Below, one piece after another: positions 18,253-30,471 of a stretch of DNA of 64,000 nucleotides. The notes beneath the pieces are model-generated. The model saw only the letters and a program-made list of their open reading frames with translations, searched no databases and had not been told where the DNA came from. Source of the DNA: Serpula lacrymans var. lacrymans S7.9 (taxonomy: Eukaryota > Basidiomycota > Agaricomycetes > Boletales > Serpulaceae); contig NW_006763290.1 in assembly GCF_000218685.1 (NCBI RefSeq), positions 4,366,908 to 4,430,907 of the forward strand. Direction: 5' to 3'. The position numbers were made by a program, and so were the translations under genes. Positions within the stretch are counted from its first letter, which is position 1. Each line of letters starts with the position of its first letter.

Positions 18253-21200
18253 TGGGGAGTCTGGAAACACAAAGGACAGTTCGGTACCGTTGTAGTTTGT
18301 CTGATTTTCTTAGAAGAGCCTTCAGCAGCGAGCGACGGAGATGGCGCTCGTTTTAAGGGAAATGTCCTAGTGGAGGCAGACGCGTCGTGCTTGGTCTTGC
18401 CTTTCACTGGGCGTGACTTAGATTTTTCGACCTTTCGAGCCTTTCCTTTATCACTCATATCTAATACCTGGTAATGACGTTGCATGTCCAGAGGTCGCGG
18501 ATGAGGTCGGCTTTTCGGCTTTGGAACCGAGGGCATGGGGGAGGATGCTTTCTTTGATTTATCTTCTTTAGATGGTCTTTCTTCTAGAAGGTGTAGAGGC
18601 TGTCCGAAGATCAAATGGATGTGCCCTCTTTTACTGAGAGTTTCATCGATTAAGCGGATTGCTGAGGCCTATTATTTCAATGTCAATACATGCTAATTCA
18701 AAAAGACGACATAAATATTGACCCGTTCTTCTGGAGGCTCGTCTCCACCGTGTTTCAACAAGATTGCACGGTATTCTGCAAGGTTCTCTGAACGTTCGGT
18801 CATTAGACAAGAACCACTTCCGTGAGCTAGACCGCACAAGCCGCAGCTCTCAATATCATATTCCTTCATATTTGAATTTGTCGGTGCCTGTGGGGCTGAA
18901 GACACAGATACATAGGTGTTGGATGGGCGGTATCGAGCAGTAACACTGGATGAATCAGGTCCATTAAGGTCCAAGGGCTGTGGCCGCTGGGCTTTGGGCT
19001 GCAACATCTGATCCTCGGTAGCCATCACATTTTGGATGATGCCTTCATCGCCTATAGATAAGTGAGAAGAGACAGAGCTATCTTTGTCGGTCTGCATAGG
19101 CGATCCAGGATAGGCATCCGATTCACCAGACGTCACAGATTTTGATTTACGTTTCTTAGTCTTGCCTGGTGTATCGTCAAAATCGAAATCGAAAGTTTGT
19201 TGCTGTATAATAATTGAACATTCCATACTACAATGACTTGTATGAGTGGCAGCACACCTTATGCACGACGGCGGCAACGCGGCGACGAACGCCACGCCCT
19301 GTCGCCTCTTTAGCTTGGGCAACATCCCTCTCAGCTGCGACACGCTGTAACGTCTGTGCCCAGGAGTCTCTTTGATCGTTCTCAGGTGCATCGTCAAGTT
19401 CTTCTAAGGAATCTTTCTCTGCAGCCCAAACTTTGGCAAACGAGAATAGACCTGCATTCTTGGCTTGATCTGTTTGGTCACCTTCTTTTTCTGTTTTTTC
19501 TATCAGTTTCTCGATGTCGATGTCAGAATCTACACATAAAATTGATTGGTTCACATATCATATAGCTAAACAAAAATTACTTACAGACAATGTCACGAGA
19601 GGATTGATTGTCCTCTTCAAACAAAGCCTTCGCACCAAAAGTAAGAATGGACTGCACATCGTCCCCAGCGGAGTCGTCATCATCCATCTTCTGTACGATG
19701 AGATGATCAAGAACAAGCTTCTTCTTTCCAGTTTGCATGATACGATCTTTAACGGTCACCGTTTCAAGTTTGTACATCAATATTTCCAATTCAAAAATAC
19801 CTTCAGCGGAGTCTTTGACCATGAGTCTAAATACCAGACACGTTTTCTGTTGACCGTAACGGTGTGAACGAGCTATAGCCTATGAAATATTAGTATACCT
19901 GTACGATAGATTTTGAACATGCAGCTGACTTACTTGCAGATCCTGTGTAGTAACTAAGCTCGGATATATAAATATTCAGCAAATCATACTGACTTGGTGC
20001 GGATTGAAATCAGGATCGAATATAATCACAGTATCAGCACTCCATAGGTTGATGCCGACTCCACCAGCGCGCGTGGTTAGAAGGTAGATAAAGACGTCGG
20101 AATTAGGCCGATTGAACTCATCCATCCCCTTCTGCCTGTCAACTTGCTTGGTATTACCATCCTGATTGGCACATTTGTCAGTAGTCGAGAGTAAAAAACG
20201 CACAAAATATATTTACAAGTCTGAGGAATTTGAAACCTTCACCTTGAAGGTAGTCTTCTACAATATCGAGAGCAATGACAAACTGGGACAAATTATTTTA
20301 ATTCTGCTCAGGGGTAGACTTGACGTGTAAACTGACCTGGCTGAATAATAAAACCCGATGGCCACGAGCTTTAAGCTTCGGAAGCAATGTCCTTAATAAA
20401 CGCAATTTCCCGCTGGCGTCTATGAGCTTCTCATGAGTCTCTTGAGGCGGCAAGCCACGGGGCTCAATATCCTCATTAACAAGATATGGATGTTGCAGGC
20501 ATCTGAAGTAGTATAAATTACTACTGCGGCTACTGAGCCGATAATGTACATACTTGCGTAGTTGCATGAGAATATTGTTGATATTGGTTTTGGTAGTTGT
20601 TGTGCTGACTTTCGATTTTGATGGTTGTGCAAAGCTATTCAGAATACTCAAGTTTTGGCCTATTGATAGTTTAGCATATTTTAGTAACTGGATTTTATAC
20701 AGAAAACATACTTAAGATTGACCGATAAAGCTCCTTTTGCAAAGGTGCCATAGACACAGGTACAATGACTTCGTTCTAGCAGAGCAAACAAGATCAACAT
20801 TATCCCTGTCTCGAAGCTATTTCGAATACCTTCGGAGGCAGTTGTAAAACTTCACTCTTGATACGCCGTAGAAAGTATGACCTTAACCTGTTGTGTAGCT
20901 GTTTGATTAAATCCTCATTTAGCTCTTGGTATTCTTTTTCTAGACGTTCCAAATCGTTCCAGTCTTGCGGATCCAGGAAGTTCATCAAATTAAATAGTTC
21001 TCGCATATTGTTGTTGAGAGGGGTCTGTGCACCCAGATCAGCAAATAAATGTATAAAGGACTCTGCACATACACCTGTCATAATAATACGATGGATTGTA
21101 TTCAATTCTTTTAGTTTCTTGAACAAGAGACTGCTGTCGCTCTTGACTGTACAGCGACGGGATATCTGGTCAGCTCTTATGACCCTGAACAAATGCCGTC

Positions 21201-24200
21201 AATACTTACGACGCTGACCCTCATCAACTACTAATATTTCCCATCTGGGTATCGTTCTGAACACAGGAGCGAAATCTCTGTTGTTGGTTAGCGTCTCGTA
21301 AGTAGTAACCAGTACGTGATACTTGGCCCCAGTTGTTTCACGGGGCTTTCCGTTGTGATAAAGCTCGTATTGCTTAATCACATCTCTAGCTTTAGCCTCT
21401 CCATAGAATGGGACAACTCTAAGACGCGGTGCCCAACGCTCAAACTCCCGAACCCAGTTGGTTATGGTTGAATTCGGGACAACGACAAGAGCTGGCGACG
21501 CCTCAAATTTGCTCATGACGATGCCGAGAAAAGTTACTATCTGCACAGTTTTGCCCTGGTGATCGTTTTCAGCGATGTTTAGGCCAGTAAAGCGAGCAAT
21601 GACATACCAAACCCATTTCATCAGCAAGTATGCAATGCTGAAGGTTCCACCAATTATCACAAAGCCAATTCACACCATCAACCTGAGACAACAATGAGAC
21701 CAGCTTAAGAAAACACCTGGATAAAAATACCTGAAATGGCATGAGTTTAAGGGCGTTGCTCTGTCCAAGATCGGGCTGTACGTCGCCTCGTAGGGCATGG
21801 TTGTTTTTATACCCCCCCTTCGGACGATTATCAAATGTCTTCGCCTGTGAGGGCGTGAGCTTATTTACGTAAACATTACGAGAGTCGATATATCGCCGAA
21901 ATGCGTTCTTGAAGGCGGCGTAGGTAGACTCGTTGGGACGAGGCGGAGAATCCCAAGTCGCTAGCGTCTAATTAGTAGGTGACAACATGACAGTCCAGCT
22001 GGTCGACAAACCTTCGTCGTATCCAAGATCACCCCATTTAATAAATGCCCACGCTACATTCTCGATATCCTCTATTTTGGCCTCAGCTTGATGAAGCCGG
22101 CGCAGATACTGGTCGACAGAATCCAAAAGATCATCATCCGGCTGTTCACCTTCATCATAAGCCTTGAGCCGTTGTATTTCTATTTCAGGAGCCTGAATAT
22201 CATCTCCATCCTGTGTAATGTTTCTGAAATTTCCCGCTTTTTCCTGCTGAAATGATTTTTTCTGCTTTCCGGAATTCCAAAACCGTACATCTAAGATACG
22301 GTCAACCGTCTTCCAGGCCATAGGGATCCTACGCTCCGCATCAGGTACAGGATCCAGGGGTGAGACTGTTATCCTCATATCCTCGTTTCGAGTTTCGTCT
22401 GCGCCTATCTCAAAGGGAACTTCTTGTGTCTCCTTGGGAGGGACACATTCATCCGCAACATCCACATCCGTTGAGTGGTATTTCTCGTCGCAGATAGGCT
22501 CTTTAAGAAGCACCACCTTAGCACCACCGTTTACAAAGTTTTTCAACTTCATCCAATTTGTGGATACCAACCACATATGAGGCACCCACTGTGTTCGCTT
22601 GTAGCTCCTCTCCATCCACTTCACCAAATACTCCCTTGGTAACATACTTTTATAGTTGGGGGGATTATATGGCGGATGGGATGGTTCAGTGGCGGAAAGA
22701 GGGTAAGGTCGCCAGGCAAGGATCTTGTCCAAGTTAAACGTTAAAGAGGCACAATCGCCACATCGCCAGCCAGTATTGATTTGATAGTACTTTGCCAGCT
22801 GTACTCTGCGTAGCCCATCGCCCAGCATCTCCTCTGGTACGGGCAAATGCTGATAGTGAGCGAGACGCTTGCAGGAGAAACATCGATAGAATAACTCGTG
22901 TGCGAGTTTCTGATCAAGATCATTCTCAGGCTGGACAGAAACATCCGGCTCTAGAGCAACCTCCAGACAGCCCATGCAAATCCCACCCTTCATGCATGAT
23001 CCGCAGATAAATTCTGTGATTTCATAAGCACTCAATCCTGTGCGCTTCCGGAATCCATCGTCAAGGGTAGTAGCACTGGCATCTATATTTCTCTGGAGAT
23101 GAGAGCTCTTCCAAGCTGCTTTATCGCGAGCATGAGCAGCTTTTAAAATATCGTCCCGCTGTGTTTTTGCAAGGCACCGCCAGTGGGCAGTAACAGGACA
23201 CTTGAGACTTTGTAGAAAATGACAAGTGAGACCAGGTTAAGGGAAAACTGAGTGTAGTTTACTCACCATCGAACCCAGCCACCTAGGCGGTTTATCTTTT
23301 CCTCCTTATCCTCGTTTTCGTTTTCGTCCTCGTCATCACCATTATCTTCACCCCACTTCTTAGACTTCTTGCAGCCCTTTACCGCTTTTCGTTGTGCTAT
23401 TTCTAGCTGTAAATGCGCCGGTTTCTCGTGGCACTTCTCACATATATCTCTGTGGATCCTGAGGGGCAGCGTGTCATCGTCGGAGCATGGGTCATAGTCG
23501 ATATCAGCAACGACACGAAAATGCCCATAAGCCGGGCGAGAATCTTTACCCCGGACGGTCTTCTTTCGTGCACTATTTTGCTTGCCCTTAGACGGTGTGC
23601 TTGATGAGGTTTTATCATCATCGCTTTCGTTGACACTGTCGACATAATTATTTCGATAGATATCTCTTAGGCGCTTGGTGGCTCGACCTGACCTCCGCGT
23701 TGGAACAATGTCTGCTACCTCTTCATCGTACCCATCTAACTCCCCGTCTTCTGAATCACTGTACACGGGTTGTACCTTAGACCGTGTCTTTTTCGGACTG
23801 ATAAGTAACTTCGTTTGTCTCAGAGGCCGGGAGGCCCTACCCCCACTGTGGCTAGTTATCATGCGTTTTGGGCGGGCCGTCCCCCCTCCTTCATAGTCTT
23901 CATCGTCACTGAAATCAACGTCCTCTTCTGAGTCAGTTGCTTCATCAGTGTCATATGTCTTGGATCCTGAAGAAGACTCAGATTCATAAACCGCTCCGGG
24001 AAGTTTGATCATTATCCCCGACTTTAGTCGTGAAGCAGGATGGACGTAATGGGCAGAGGGATCGAAAGGATGGAGTACGCCTTCTGCTTTTTTTTGCTCT
24101 GCAGAATATTTAGTAATGTTGTTAGCGTATCAGGCCTTTACGTACCATAATGTGCAGCCAAATCTTTGAACCGAACTTCAAATGCTCTTGCAAGAAACTG

Positions 24201-24571
24201 GACGAGAGTAATTTTGTTTAGTAGATATATGTACAGTCATCAACGAGAATGTACTGTACTTTGTGTGCAATGCCATCCTGGAAGCGCACGAACCAATATA
24301 GGCCACTACTCTCTTGAAGCTCACCAATAACTTCGGCGACATCATCCTTGTCGAACTTAATGCCAGTAGCCGTCAAAGTGGTGGATGCGTCTTTGTAATC
24401 CTTTTTTAAATCAGAAGGTAACGAAGGAGGTTCGATGTAAACCTCTGTAGGGCGACGCGTTTCCTCTGATACTGGTAGGCCGTTGGGCTCGAGGGCGTCG
24501 TCTGCTGGTGCAGGGGACTCCCCTTCAGGGGTGAAAATGAGTAGATGATCAGAAAGGCCGTCATCTGACAT
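18001..24571 (-). CDS. Mit1/CHD-type chromatin-remodeling ATPase with PHD finger and chromodomain region
   Basis: Multi-exon minus-strand gene starting [13 protein letters not shown] at 24571. In order: an N-terminal segment ([12 protein letters not shown]), a long acidic/basic linker, an atypical PHD finger ([14 protein letters not shown] ... [13 protein letters not shown], split by an acidic insert and an intron near 23260), a second Cys-rich cluster ([14 protein letters not shown]), chromo-like segments ([18 protein letters not shown] and [15 protein letters not shown]), then the SNF2 ATPase. Motif I ADEMGLGKT spans an intron near 21600, motif II is DEGQ, TGTPLNNN is split by an intron near 21030, and the helicase C block has [13 protein letters not shown] and [10 protein letters not shown]. 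The C-terminus has a zinc knuckle [13 protein letters not shown] (about 18800-18850). All catalytic motifs are intact. Family role: nucleosome remodeling in heterochromatic silencing (fission yeast Mit1, SHREC complex). The frame stops at 18249-18251, but a coherent continuation to a TAA at 18001-18003 lies one base out of frame. The start codon is the best but not proven choice. Confidence 0.9.
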
Positions 24572-24960
24572 TCCGATAGGTTTCGAACGCCCTGGTACAG
24601 TAAAAACGAAGCAAACGAGTCGTCTGTGATGATTACAGTCACGGACTCGGAATGAAGTTTTGGTTTGGGAACAAGAAAGGGCGGTGTCCTAATCTACTAA
24701 CTTACGTAAAGCGTTCGGCCAAAGAACGAAATTCAAACACTGTGCATCCTAGTCTAGTCCAATATAACGCTGATTTGGTGGGTGCCCCCGTTCGGCGGTT
24801 TTAAGTAGAGAGAAAACTGCACGGCACACATCGGCTTGACGGCCTATTCGGCATTGCGTAGATAGAGCAAGGACTTGGTGAAATCAGACGAAAAAATATA
24901 TACTGGTGATACATTGATACATGTATTCTAATGCTGGCATAGCAGCTATACAACCTGAAC
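24572..24960. promoter_or_regulatory. Probable promoter region of the Mit1-like gene
   Basis: Non-coding stretch directly upstream of the minus-strand start at 24571. A short minus-strand open frame 24642-24572 (MTVIITDDSF) precedes the start in another frame and could be an upstream ORF or simply leader. No TATA box at a convincing distance. Assignment rests on position only. Confidence 0.35.
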
Positions 24961-24967
24961 AAAGCCA

Positions 24968-25325
24968 ATGGCTTTCACAAGAACGACGAGCTCAGGAGGT
25001 GGCAAAACGGCTGCCTTCTATGGCCTGCTACTGTTAATTCAAGAATTAATCACAAACATGGAGTTGAGGACTTACCGACAACACCAGTTATACTAATTGT
25101 AACCCCTCTCATTGCCTTGGGAAATACTCAGGTGAGTAGCTTAACCACGACAAATAATTGGGCTTACCAAACAGAACAGGCGGCTGAGACGGTCGACTTG
25201 AACATCAAGGCCATAGCTGTACACTCGGACAGTGTCCAGGCTGCCCAGGCAGAAGGACGTGACCTCCTGGATGAGGTACGCCGGTGCGAATGGTCAGTTT
25301 CATCTGACCCAACATGAGGCAGGCA
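24968..25325 (+). pseudogene. RecQ/DEAD-like helicase fragment
   Basis: Starts MAFTRTTSSGGGKTAAFYG (a Walker A-like GGGKTA), then, after a frameshift near 25060, continues PVILIVTPLIALGNTQ and, past a possible intron, EQAAETVDLNIKAIAVHSD and EGRDLLDEVRRCEW. This is the N-terminal part of the RecQ-like helicase type that is frequent as scattered copies in Agaricomycete genomes. Motif II and everything after are absent, so it is a fragment. Confidence 0.6.
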
Positions 25326-25924
25326 TAGTGATTAGCATAGAGTTTTCGCTGAGTGCTGAGCTTGCTGACAATCAACGGAGCTTGAATAGTGTTTGTGTTT
25401 TTGCTGTATTGACACCGAAGGGGGGCACTCTGCACCCCACCGTTATTTTGAAGCAGACCTTATTTACAAGATATCGATCGACTATCATCAATATATTGAA
25501 TTAGGTCAGCAAGGGAGACTAGTGCATACCTGACCGGGTGATAATCACCGAGTGAACCAACCAATTTTGGAGTGGCTTTCACCAAATTGAGTGTTGATAT
25601 TCAACTGTACAAGTTGGTACAGTGCCGAAGGGAAAGAGTAGGCATCTCTGGTGGAGGCGGAATTTTGCTCAGATTAATGTTTTTTTTGGCAGTTTTAGAG
25701 TGAAACATGGCCAAAAGATCGTGATTCTGCAATAAAATTTTTAGCCGTGTGATTACATAATCAGTCTCAATTTTGGTCTGAGAAATGGAAACTTTTTGCT
25801 GTGCATTTTGAAGCTTTCCTAACCTCAGATAACATTTCACAATACTTCTCAAGAACAAAAAGGCTCACCAAGCAACATTTCAGAGAATTCAAGGAAAGAG
25901 GTTATAGGAAGGGTCTTAATGCCA
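25326..25924. other. Mostly unassigned; contains a degraded tRNA-like repeat
   Basis: 25585-25602 repeats the 16 nt AATTGAGTGTTGATAT found before the tRNA-like element at 14349. The following AACTGTACAAGTTGGTACAGTGCC (to about 25625) resembles a decayed A box, with no good B box after it. The rest shows no coding signal. A plus-strand frame 25801-25989 is without recognisable motif. Confidence 0.35.
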
Positions 25925-26984
25925 GTCAGGCTGAGGAAATATCACTCTCATCTGGGTCTCTAGACCAATCCGCATCCAAATATCCATAGAAATCCATGCC
26001 CATGGAGACATCTGTACCATCATAATATAGTTCCATGTCCCTGGTTGCTTTCAGATATCAGAGAACATGTTTGGCAGTTTCCCATGGATGGCTCCTCAGC
26101 ACTGAGCTGTGTCTACTTAGCATTCCAACAATATAGGCAATGTCTGTTATGATACACAATTTTCGGACCTTTAAGTTTCATTCTCCTCTTTAACTTGCTT
26201 CTGTAGTTTTCACACACTGTGCCATACAGCACTTTCCATTTCATTCAAAATTCACCTTCTTGTGCTGCACTGCCTTTCTTGGATTTTAGCTACAAGTATC
26301 TCACGCAGTAGAGCTGGTCACACGGGCTGTGCCCCATGACATCATCAGCCACTGCCTCCATCAACTATACAGTACACATGTACAAATAACCTGTAGTAGT
26401 ATATATACCCCAATAGATTAAGGAGACCCCTCAGCGAGTCCTCCTGTTGTTTACCCACAACAAACTTGGTCCTATCTAAAGGGTAACCACTCCCCTCACT
26501 TCTTATAGCTTTGTCTGAGTTGTGCACCAGAGTATACAAACTCTTGGTTGTAACGATGTCTGGGTGGGTTCCGAGCATGGCATACATGAGGGAGCCCACA
26601 ATTGAGAGATATGACACTTGACACCCTTCAATATGTGTCTCGTGTTGCACAATATTTTCCCCTGGAGAAGTTTTGATCCATGGGCTATTGGTGTCCATAC
26701 TGGTTTGCAGTTCTTCATTCCAGTACACTCCAAGACTGTATCAATGTATTGGTGTTGCAAGAGGGAGATTGTTTTGTTTGAATGATCACATTGAATTTCT
26801 ATTCCAAGTATGTATTTTGCTTCTCCAAGGTCCCACATTTTAAATATGGATTCCAAATTTGGCTTTTGTGATATTCATGCATTTTTGGGATGAAGCTCCT
26901 AGGAGGAGGTCATCTACGTAGAAAACAACAAAGCATATTTGTTTGTTGTCCTGGAATACGTAGAGAGATATCTCTGCATTCAGT
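25925..26984 (-). pseudogene. Ty1/copia RT end and RNase H start (element 2), split by an LTR
   Basis: The minus-strand part 26860-26556 reads ESIFKMWDLGEAKYILGIEIQCD and HQYIDTVLECTGMKNCKPVW (end of RVT_2), then SYLSIVGSLMYAMLGTHPDI. A solo LTR (26145-26555) intervenes. The reading resumes at 26139 as AYIVGMLSRHSSVL and HVL-YLKATRDMELYYDG, then YGYLDADWSRDPDESDISS (first acidic residue block of copia RNase H), and ends abruptly near 25930. So the 3' end, including most of RNase H and the 3' LTR, is lost. Confidence 0.83.
26145..26555 (+). mobile_element. Solo LTR, family 1 (B type), TSD ATGTC
   Basis: TGTTATGATACACAATTTTC ... GGTTGTAACG, 411 bp, between ATGTC repeats at 26140-26144 and 26556-26560. 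The terminal CA has become CG. It lies in copia element 2; joining the two sides restores THPDIAYIVG. Confidence 0.92.
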
Positions 26985-27680
26985 TGTGATACAACACTAA
27001 ACTATATAACAAAAATGATATCCGTCTCCGACTGTACTTGCAGGGAATAAGAGGTACAATGAGCTTGAGGTCGACAGATGCTAGCAAATATAGCAAGTAG
27101 AGGATTTGGGAGTAAACTCAAGGGTTTCTCATAAGGAGTAAAGTGGGTAATTCAAGTAATAGAAAGCTAAAGAACTATACATGAATGCATAGTGCTTATA
27201 TAGCTAACTGTCTATCCCTCAGACCGAAAGGAATAAAAGAAAAGTGGTCTGATAAAGGAATCAACCAATAAGAAAAAGAATAACTATCATACAACTTTTA
27301 AGGATTAATCAGCAGGTGAGAGAATGTACTAATAATAAATATTGTTATGCGTGTTCAGGAACCGTATCCTCATGATGAGGTACAATCCTGACTAAAGCAT
27401 TTATTAATATTTCCAGGCTCTGATGGGGCTTGGAGCTGGTTGGCGATATCTCTACCACCGGCCCTTACCCATTGTGCTGGCTGGCTGGGAGTACTACCTA
27501 GTCTCTGATCTGCAATAAGAAGTGGTAACAATGATTAAAAAGGCCTGTGAGGGCTATGAGAAGTAAGATAACAAAAGATACTTCTAGCCGTAGAGCTAAA
27601 GGTGTAACAGGAAAGGTGTTCAAGAACCAAGACATGGAACAAAAAGATAAGAAAGTAAGAAAATATAAATAGTCCTTACA
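26985..27680 (-). mobile_element. Solo LTR, family 2, TSD TCAGT
   Basis: Plus orientation TGTGATACAACAC ... AGTCCTTACA, 696 bp, with perfect TCAGT at 26980-26984 and 27681-27685. It is the reverse-oriented counterpart of 16553-17249, visibly more diverged, with the CCTCAGACC / GGTCTGA hairpin still present (about 27215-27252). Inserted in copia element 2. Confidence 0.92.
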
Positions 27681-28600
27681 TCAGTTTTGTGAAACCAAGC
27701 TCTTGGAACTTGCAATCAAAGGGTTTGTTTCATGTACAACCAGCTTATTTTAATTCATAGATGGATCTCTTTAACCTCCAGCAGTATCCAGGTTGGATAG
27801 GAACACCCCCTGGAGGAAGCATGTATAGTTTTTCTTCAAGTTCTCTATTAAGATAAGCTGTGGATGTAATGACCAAAGTTTGTATACTCTGGCGTACGTC
27901 AAAGACAAGCAAGGAGGGATGAATGGAGGAGAGGATAATCTCCCTTAGTTAGGACTGAGTTTGTTAAGGGTAAATAACAGGAGGACTTGCTGAGGAGTCT
28001 CCTTGATCTATTGGGGTATTTATACTACTACAGGCTATTTGTACATGTGTACTATACAGTTGATGAAGGCAGTGGCTGATGATGTCATGGGGCACAGCCC
28101 GTGTGACCAGCTCCACTGTGTGAAATACTTGTAGCTAAAAATAAAGAAAGGCAGTGCAGCACAAGAAGGTGAATTTTGAACAAAATGGAAAGTGCCGCAT
28201 AGCACAGTGTGTGAAAACTATAAAAGAAATTTAAAGTGGAGAACAAAATTCAAAGCTCCAAAAATTGTGTATCGTGACTGTAGATATGTTCATTTGATCA
28301 ATTTCTAGGTCATATTTTACTGCGAGGGCTAGAATAATTCAGATTGACTCTAAGTTTGCAACTGGAGCAAAAACCTTGTGCAACAATCCGGACTTTGTAT
28401 CTTTCAATGTGTCTGTTTTGATCAAACTTGATCCGGAACACAGGTTTTGATGTAATAGGTTTTACTGTCTTTGGAAGTAAGATAGTATCATATACTGCAT
28501 TGGTATTTTGATATTGGGATTTAGGAGTACCTCCTCCAAGGCAGACTTCCATAATTCTCCATCCAGGCATAACAAGGCTTCCTTTAGTGACCTTGGAAGG
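27681..28600 (-). pseudogene. Ty1/copia RT N-terminal blocks (element 2), split by an LTR
   Basis: The minus strand shows VKPITSKPVFRIKFDQNRHIERYKVRIVAQGF near 28500-28390, as in element 1, followed by a deletion relative to element 1 (the GIDYQDVFAPVTNLES block is reduced). The 27681-27864 part continues the RT with GGVPIQPGYCWRL-type sequence (YCWRLKRS near 27770). A solo LTR at 27865-28279 lies between the two parts. Confidence 0.75.
27865..28279 (-). mobile_element. Solo LTR, family 1 (B type), TSD GTGGA/GTAGA
   Basis: Plus orientation TGTAATGACC ... TATCGTGACT, 415 bp. The expected terminal TAACA is mutated to TGACT. Flanks are GTGGA (27860-27864) and GTAGA (28280-28284), one mismatch. 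The uninterrupted site AAGCTGTGGATACG in element 1 at about 6772 confirms the insertion point. Confidence 0.85.
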
Positions 28601-29830
28601 TCTATATTGAATGGACCAGTACTTGCTATCCCAGCAAAGAATGTCTCCTCTGTGTTGGATGTCTCTCTGGGAATCTTAGGAGTATTAGGTTTCTCCATGG
28701 GGTTATTGTGCTGCTCTTTCCGAGATTGTTCCTTGTTTAGAGTCCTTTGATAATCTTGGTTTTGCCTACAGAACAAGTCTGAAAACTGCTTCTGTGTACT
28801 CTTGGGACTTCAACAGGCATGACTGCTCTTTGAGGAATTTGTGAAGGAACTCCAGGGAGCGGATGCACTTGTGTGTGAGTTACCCCACTCACTCCTGAAG
28901 GTGTTTGATGTCTCCTTGGAGGTGTTGTGTGCCTTTCAAGAGCTTATCTGATGGACAGACTGTCCACCTGTTTTTGGACTTCCTACACATCGGCTGGCTG
29001 TATGTTGAAGAGCTGTCCTCCCACTGACTGTGACTCTACTTTGGGTTTCCGTTCTAAAGATAGCCAGTGTTCAGGCCTTGGTCCTAGAGACTGTTGTTGA
29101 GGGTGTTTTAGCTGCTCAAGTGCTCCCACTGCTCTCAGAACATCTTCATGAAGGTATTGCTGTAACAACCAAGAGTTAGTTACTCTGGCACACACAAGAA
29201 CACACTATAAGGGTAGTGAATGGGGAGTGGTTACCCCTTAGGCTGCAGAGAGTTTGTTGGTTTACAACAGGAGGACTTGCTGAGGAGTCTCCTGGATCTA
29301 TTGGGGTATATATACTAATACAGAGTATTTGTACTTATGTACTGTACAGTTGATAAAGTCAGTGGCTGATGATGTCATGGGGCCTAGCCCGCATGACCAG
29401 CTCCACTGTGTGAGAGAGTTGTATCTAAAAATAGAATAAAGGCAGCGCTGCACGAGAAGGTGGAGTTAGAACGAAAAAGGAAAGTGCCATATGGCATGGA
29501 GTGTGAACTATAGTAAAAGGTTAAAGCGGAGAATGAAAATTAAAGGAAAGGTCCAAAAATTGTGTTATCGTAACAATTGCCCCACTGCTCTTATAGTATT
29601 TTGATGCTGATATGGTTCCATTGCTTGCGGAACATCTCCTTGGAGATGTGGTTCTATTTGCAATTCATTGGGATCCTGGATCCGAGGGTCAGGATCATCC
29701 TCCTCAATTGTATCTTGGTCCGGATGGTGAGCATTCTCTGGAATAAGTCCCTCCCACTGATCTGTGCCAGGGTCTGTGTTCCAGGGAGCAGTAATGTCTT
29801 TTTGTACCTATTCATTGTAAGCAATCTATT
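28601..29830 (-). pseudogene. Copia integrase-RT linker (element 2), split by an LTR
   Basis: Parallel to 7.06-7.77 kb of element 1: NTEETFFAGIASTGPFN, QQYLHEDVLRAVGALEQLKHPQQQSL and the segment with WIQDPNELQIEPHLQ are readable on the minus strand in several frames. A solo LTR at 29161-29575 interrupts the QQYLHED block. This copy lacks the 229 bp insert of element 1 and so documents the empty site at about 29694. Integrase itself is absent between about 29830 and 29895, a deletion relative to element 1. Confidence 0.72.
29161..29575 (-). mobile_element. Solo LTR, family 1 (B type), TSD ATTGC
   Basis: TGTAACAACC ... TCGTAACA in plus orientation, 415 bp, between perfect ATTGC repeats 29156-29160 and 29576-29580. 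The uninterrupted site GATATTGCCCCACTGC is seen in element 1 at about 7650. Confidence 0.95.
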
Positions 29831-29894
29831 CCCATGTGTCTCATGCTTCTGTGCAATAGACTTACATTCACTGCTGCAAAAGCTGACTCCAGGT

Positions 29895-30471
29895 TTATTT
29901 TGGGCTTTGCTTGGATGTAATACAGCCTACACTTGTGTATGGCAGTGAGGATGAGTTCCATCTCTTTCTGAACTTCACAAGCACTGGATCTTGCTGGAAT
30001 AGCATTGGTAACCCCATTTTAGACAATTTGTGGACAGAAACAAGTGCTAAAGTAAAGTTTGGCACAAGTAAGACATTTGACAGTGCAATAGTGTGGTCTT
30101 TTTTTGCCAACAATTGCTTGTAGAATCACTGTTCCAAGTCCTTGTAGGGTTCAGAACATGGTATGTTCCTAGCTCAAACTAGGAGCGATGAGGGACCATG
30201 TGAGACATTGCTCCAGAGTCAATGATGATTGTTGTTTTGGTCTTATTGGGTTCCAACACAAGGTAAGCTTGAATGCATTTAGCAAGGGGCTTGGAAATAT
30301 GGTTCCAATGCAATATGGCTCCGTTCCTCCTTGGAGTCAGATCCAGATAATTGCTTCACTGTATGAATAGAAGGCAGAGGCAATTTTGGATGTCTGATGG
30401 AGTAAAACATATTTGTCAAATCACTTCTTGGAGCTGGTGAGGTCTCCAGTCCTCATTAGGAGGGCATTGGA
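29895..30471 (-). pseudogene. Ty1/copia protease and Gag remnants (element 2)
   Basis: The minus strand reads ERQDHISNALLMRTGDL (Gag C-terminal region, crossing the LTR at 30472-30896), then, with frame changes, IIIDSGAMSHMVPHRS at about 30235-30190, which is the copia aspartic protease active-site motif (DSGA-x-x-HM). Then follows HTIALSNVLLVPNFTLALVSVHKLSKMG (30090-29990), the usual segment between protease and integrase. A stop follows HRS and frames shift, so it is non-functional. Confidence 0.82.

Noticed and set aside
22741..23010. Plus-strand and alternative minus-strand frames inside the remodeler
   Set aside because: Shadows of the coding frame of the Mit1-like gene.
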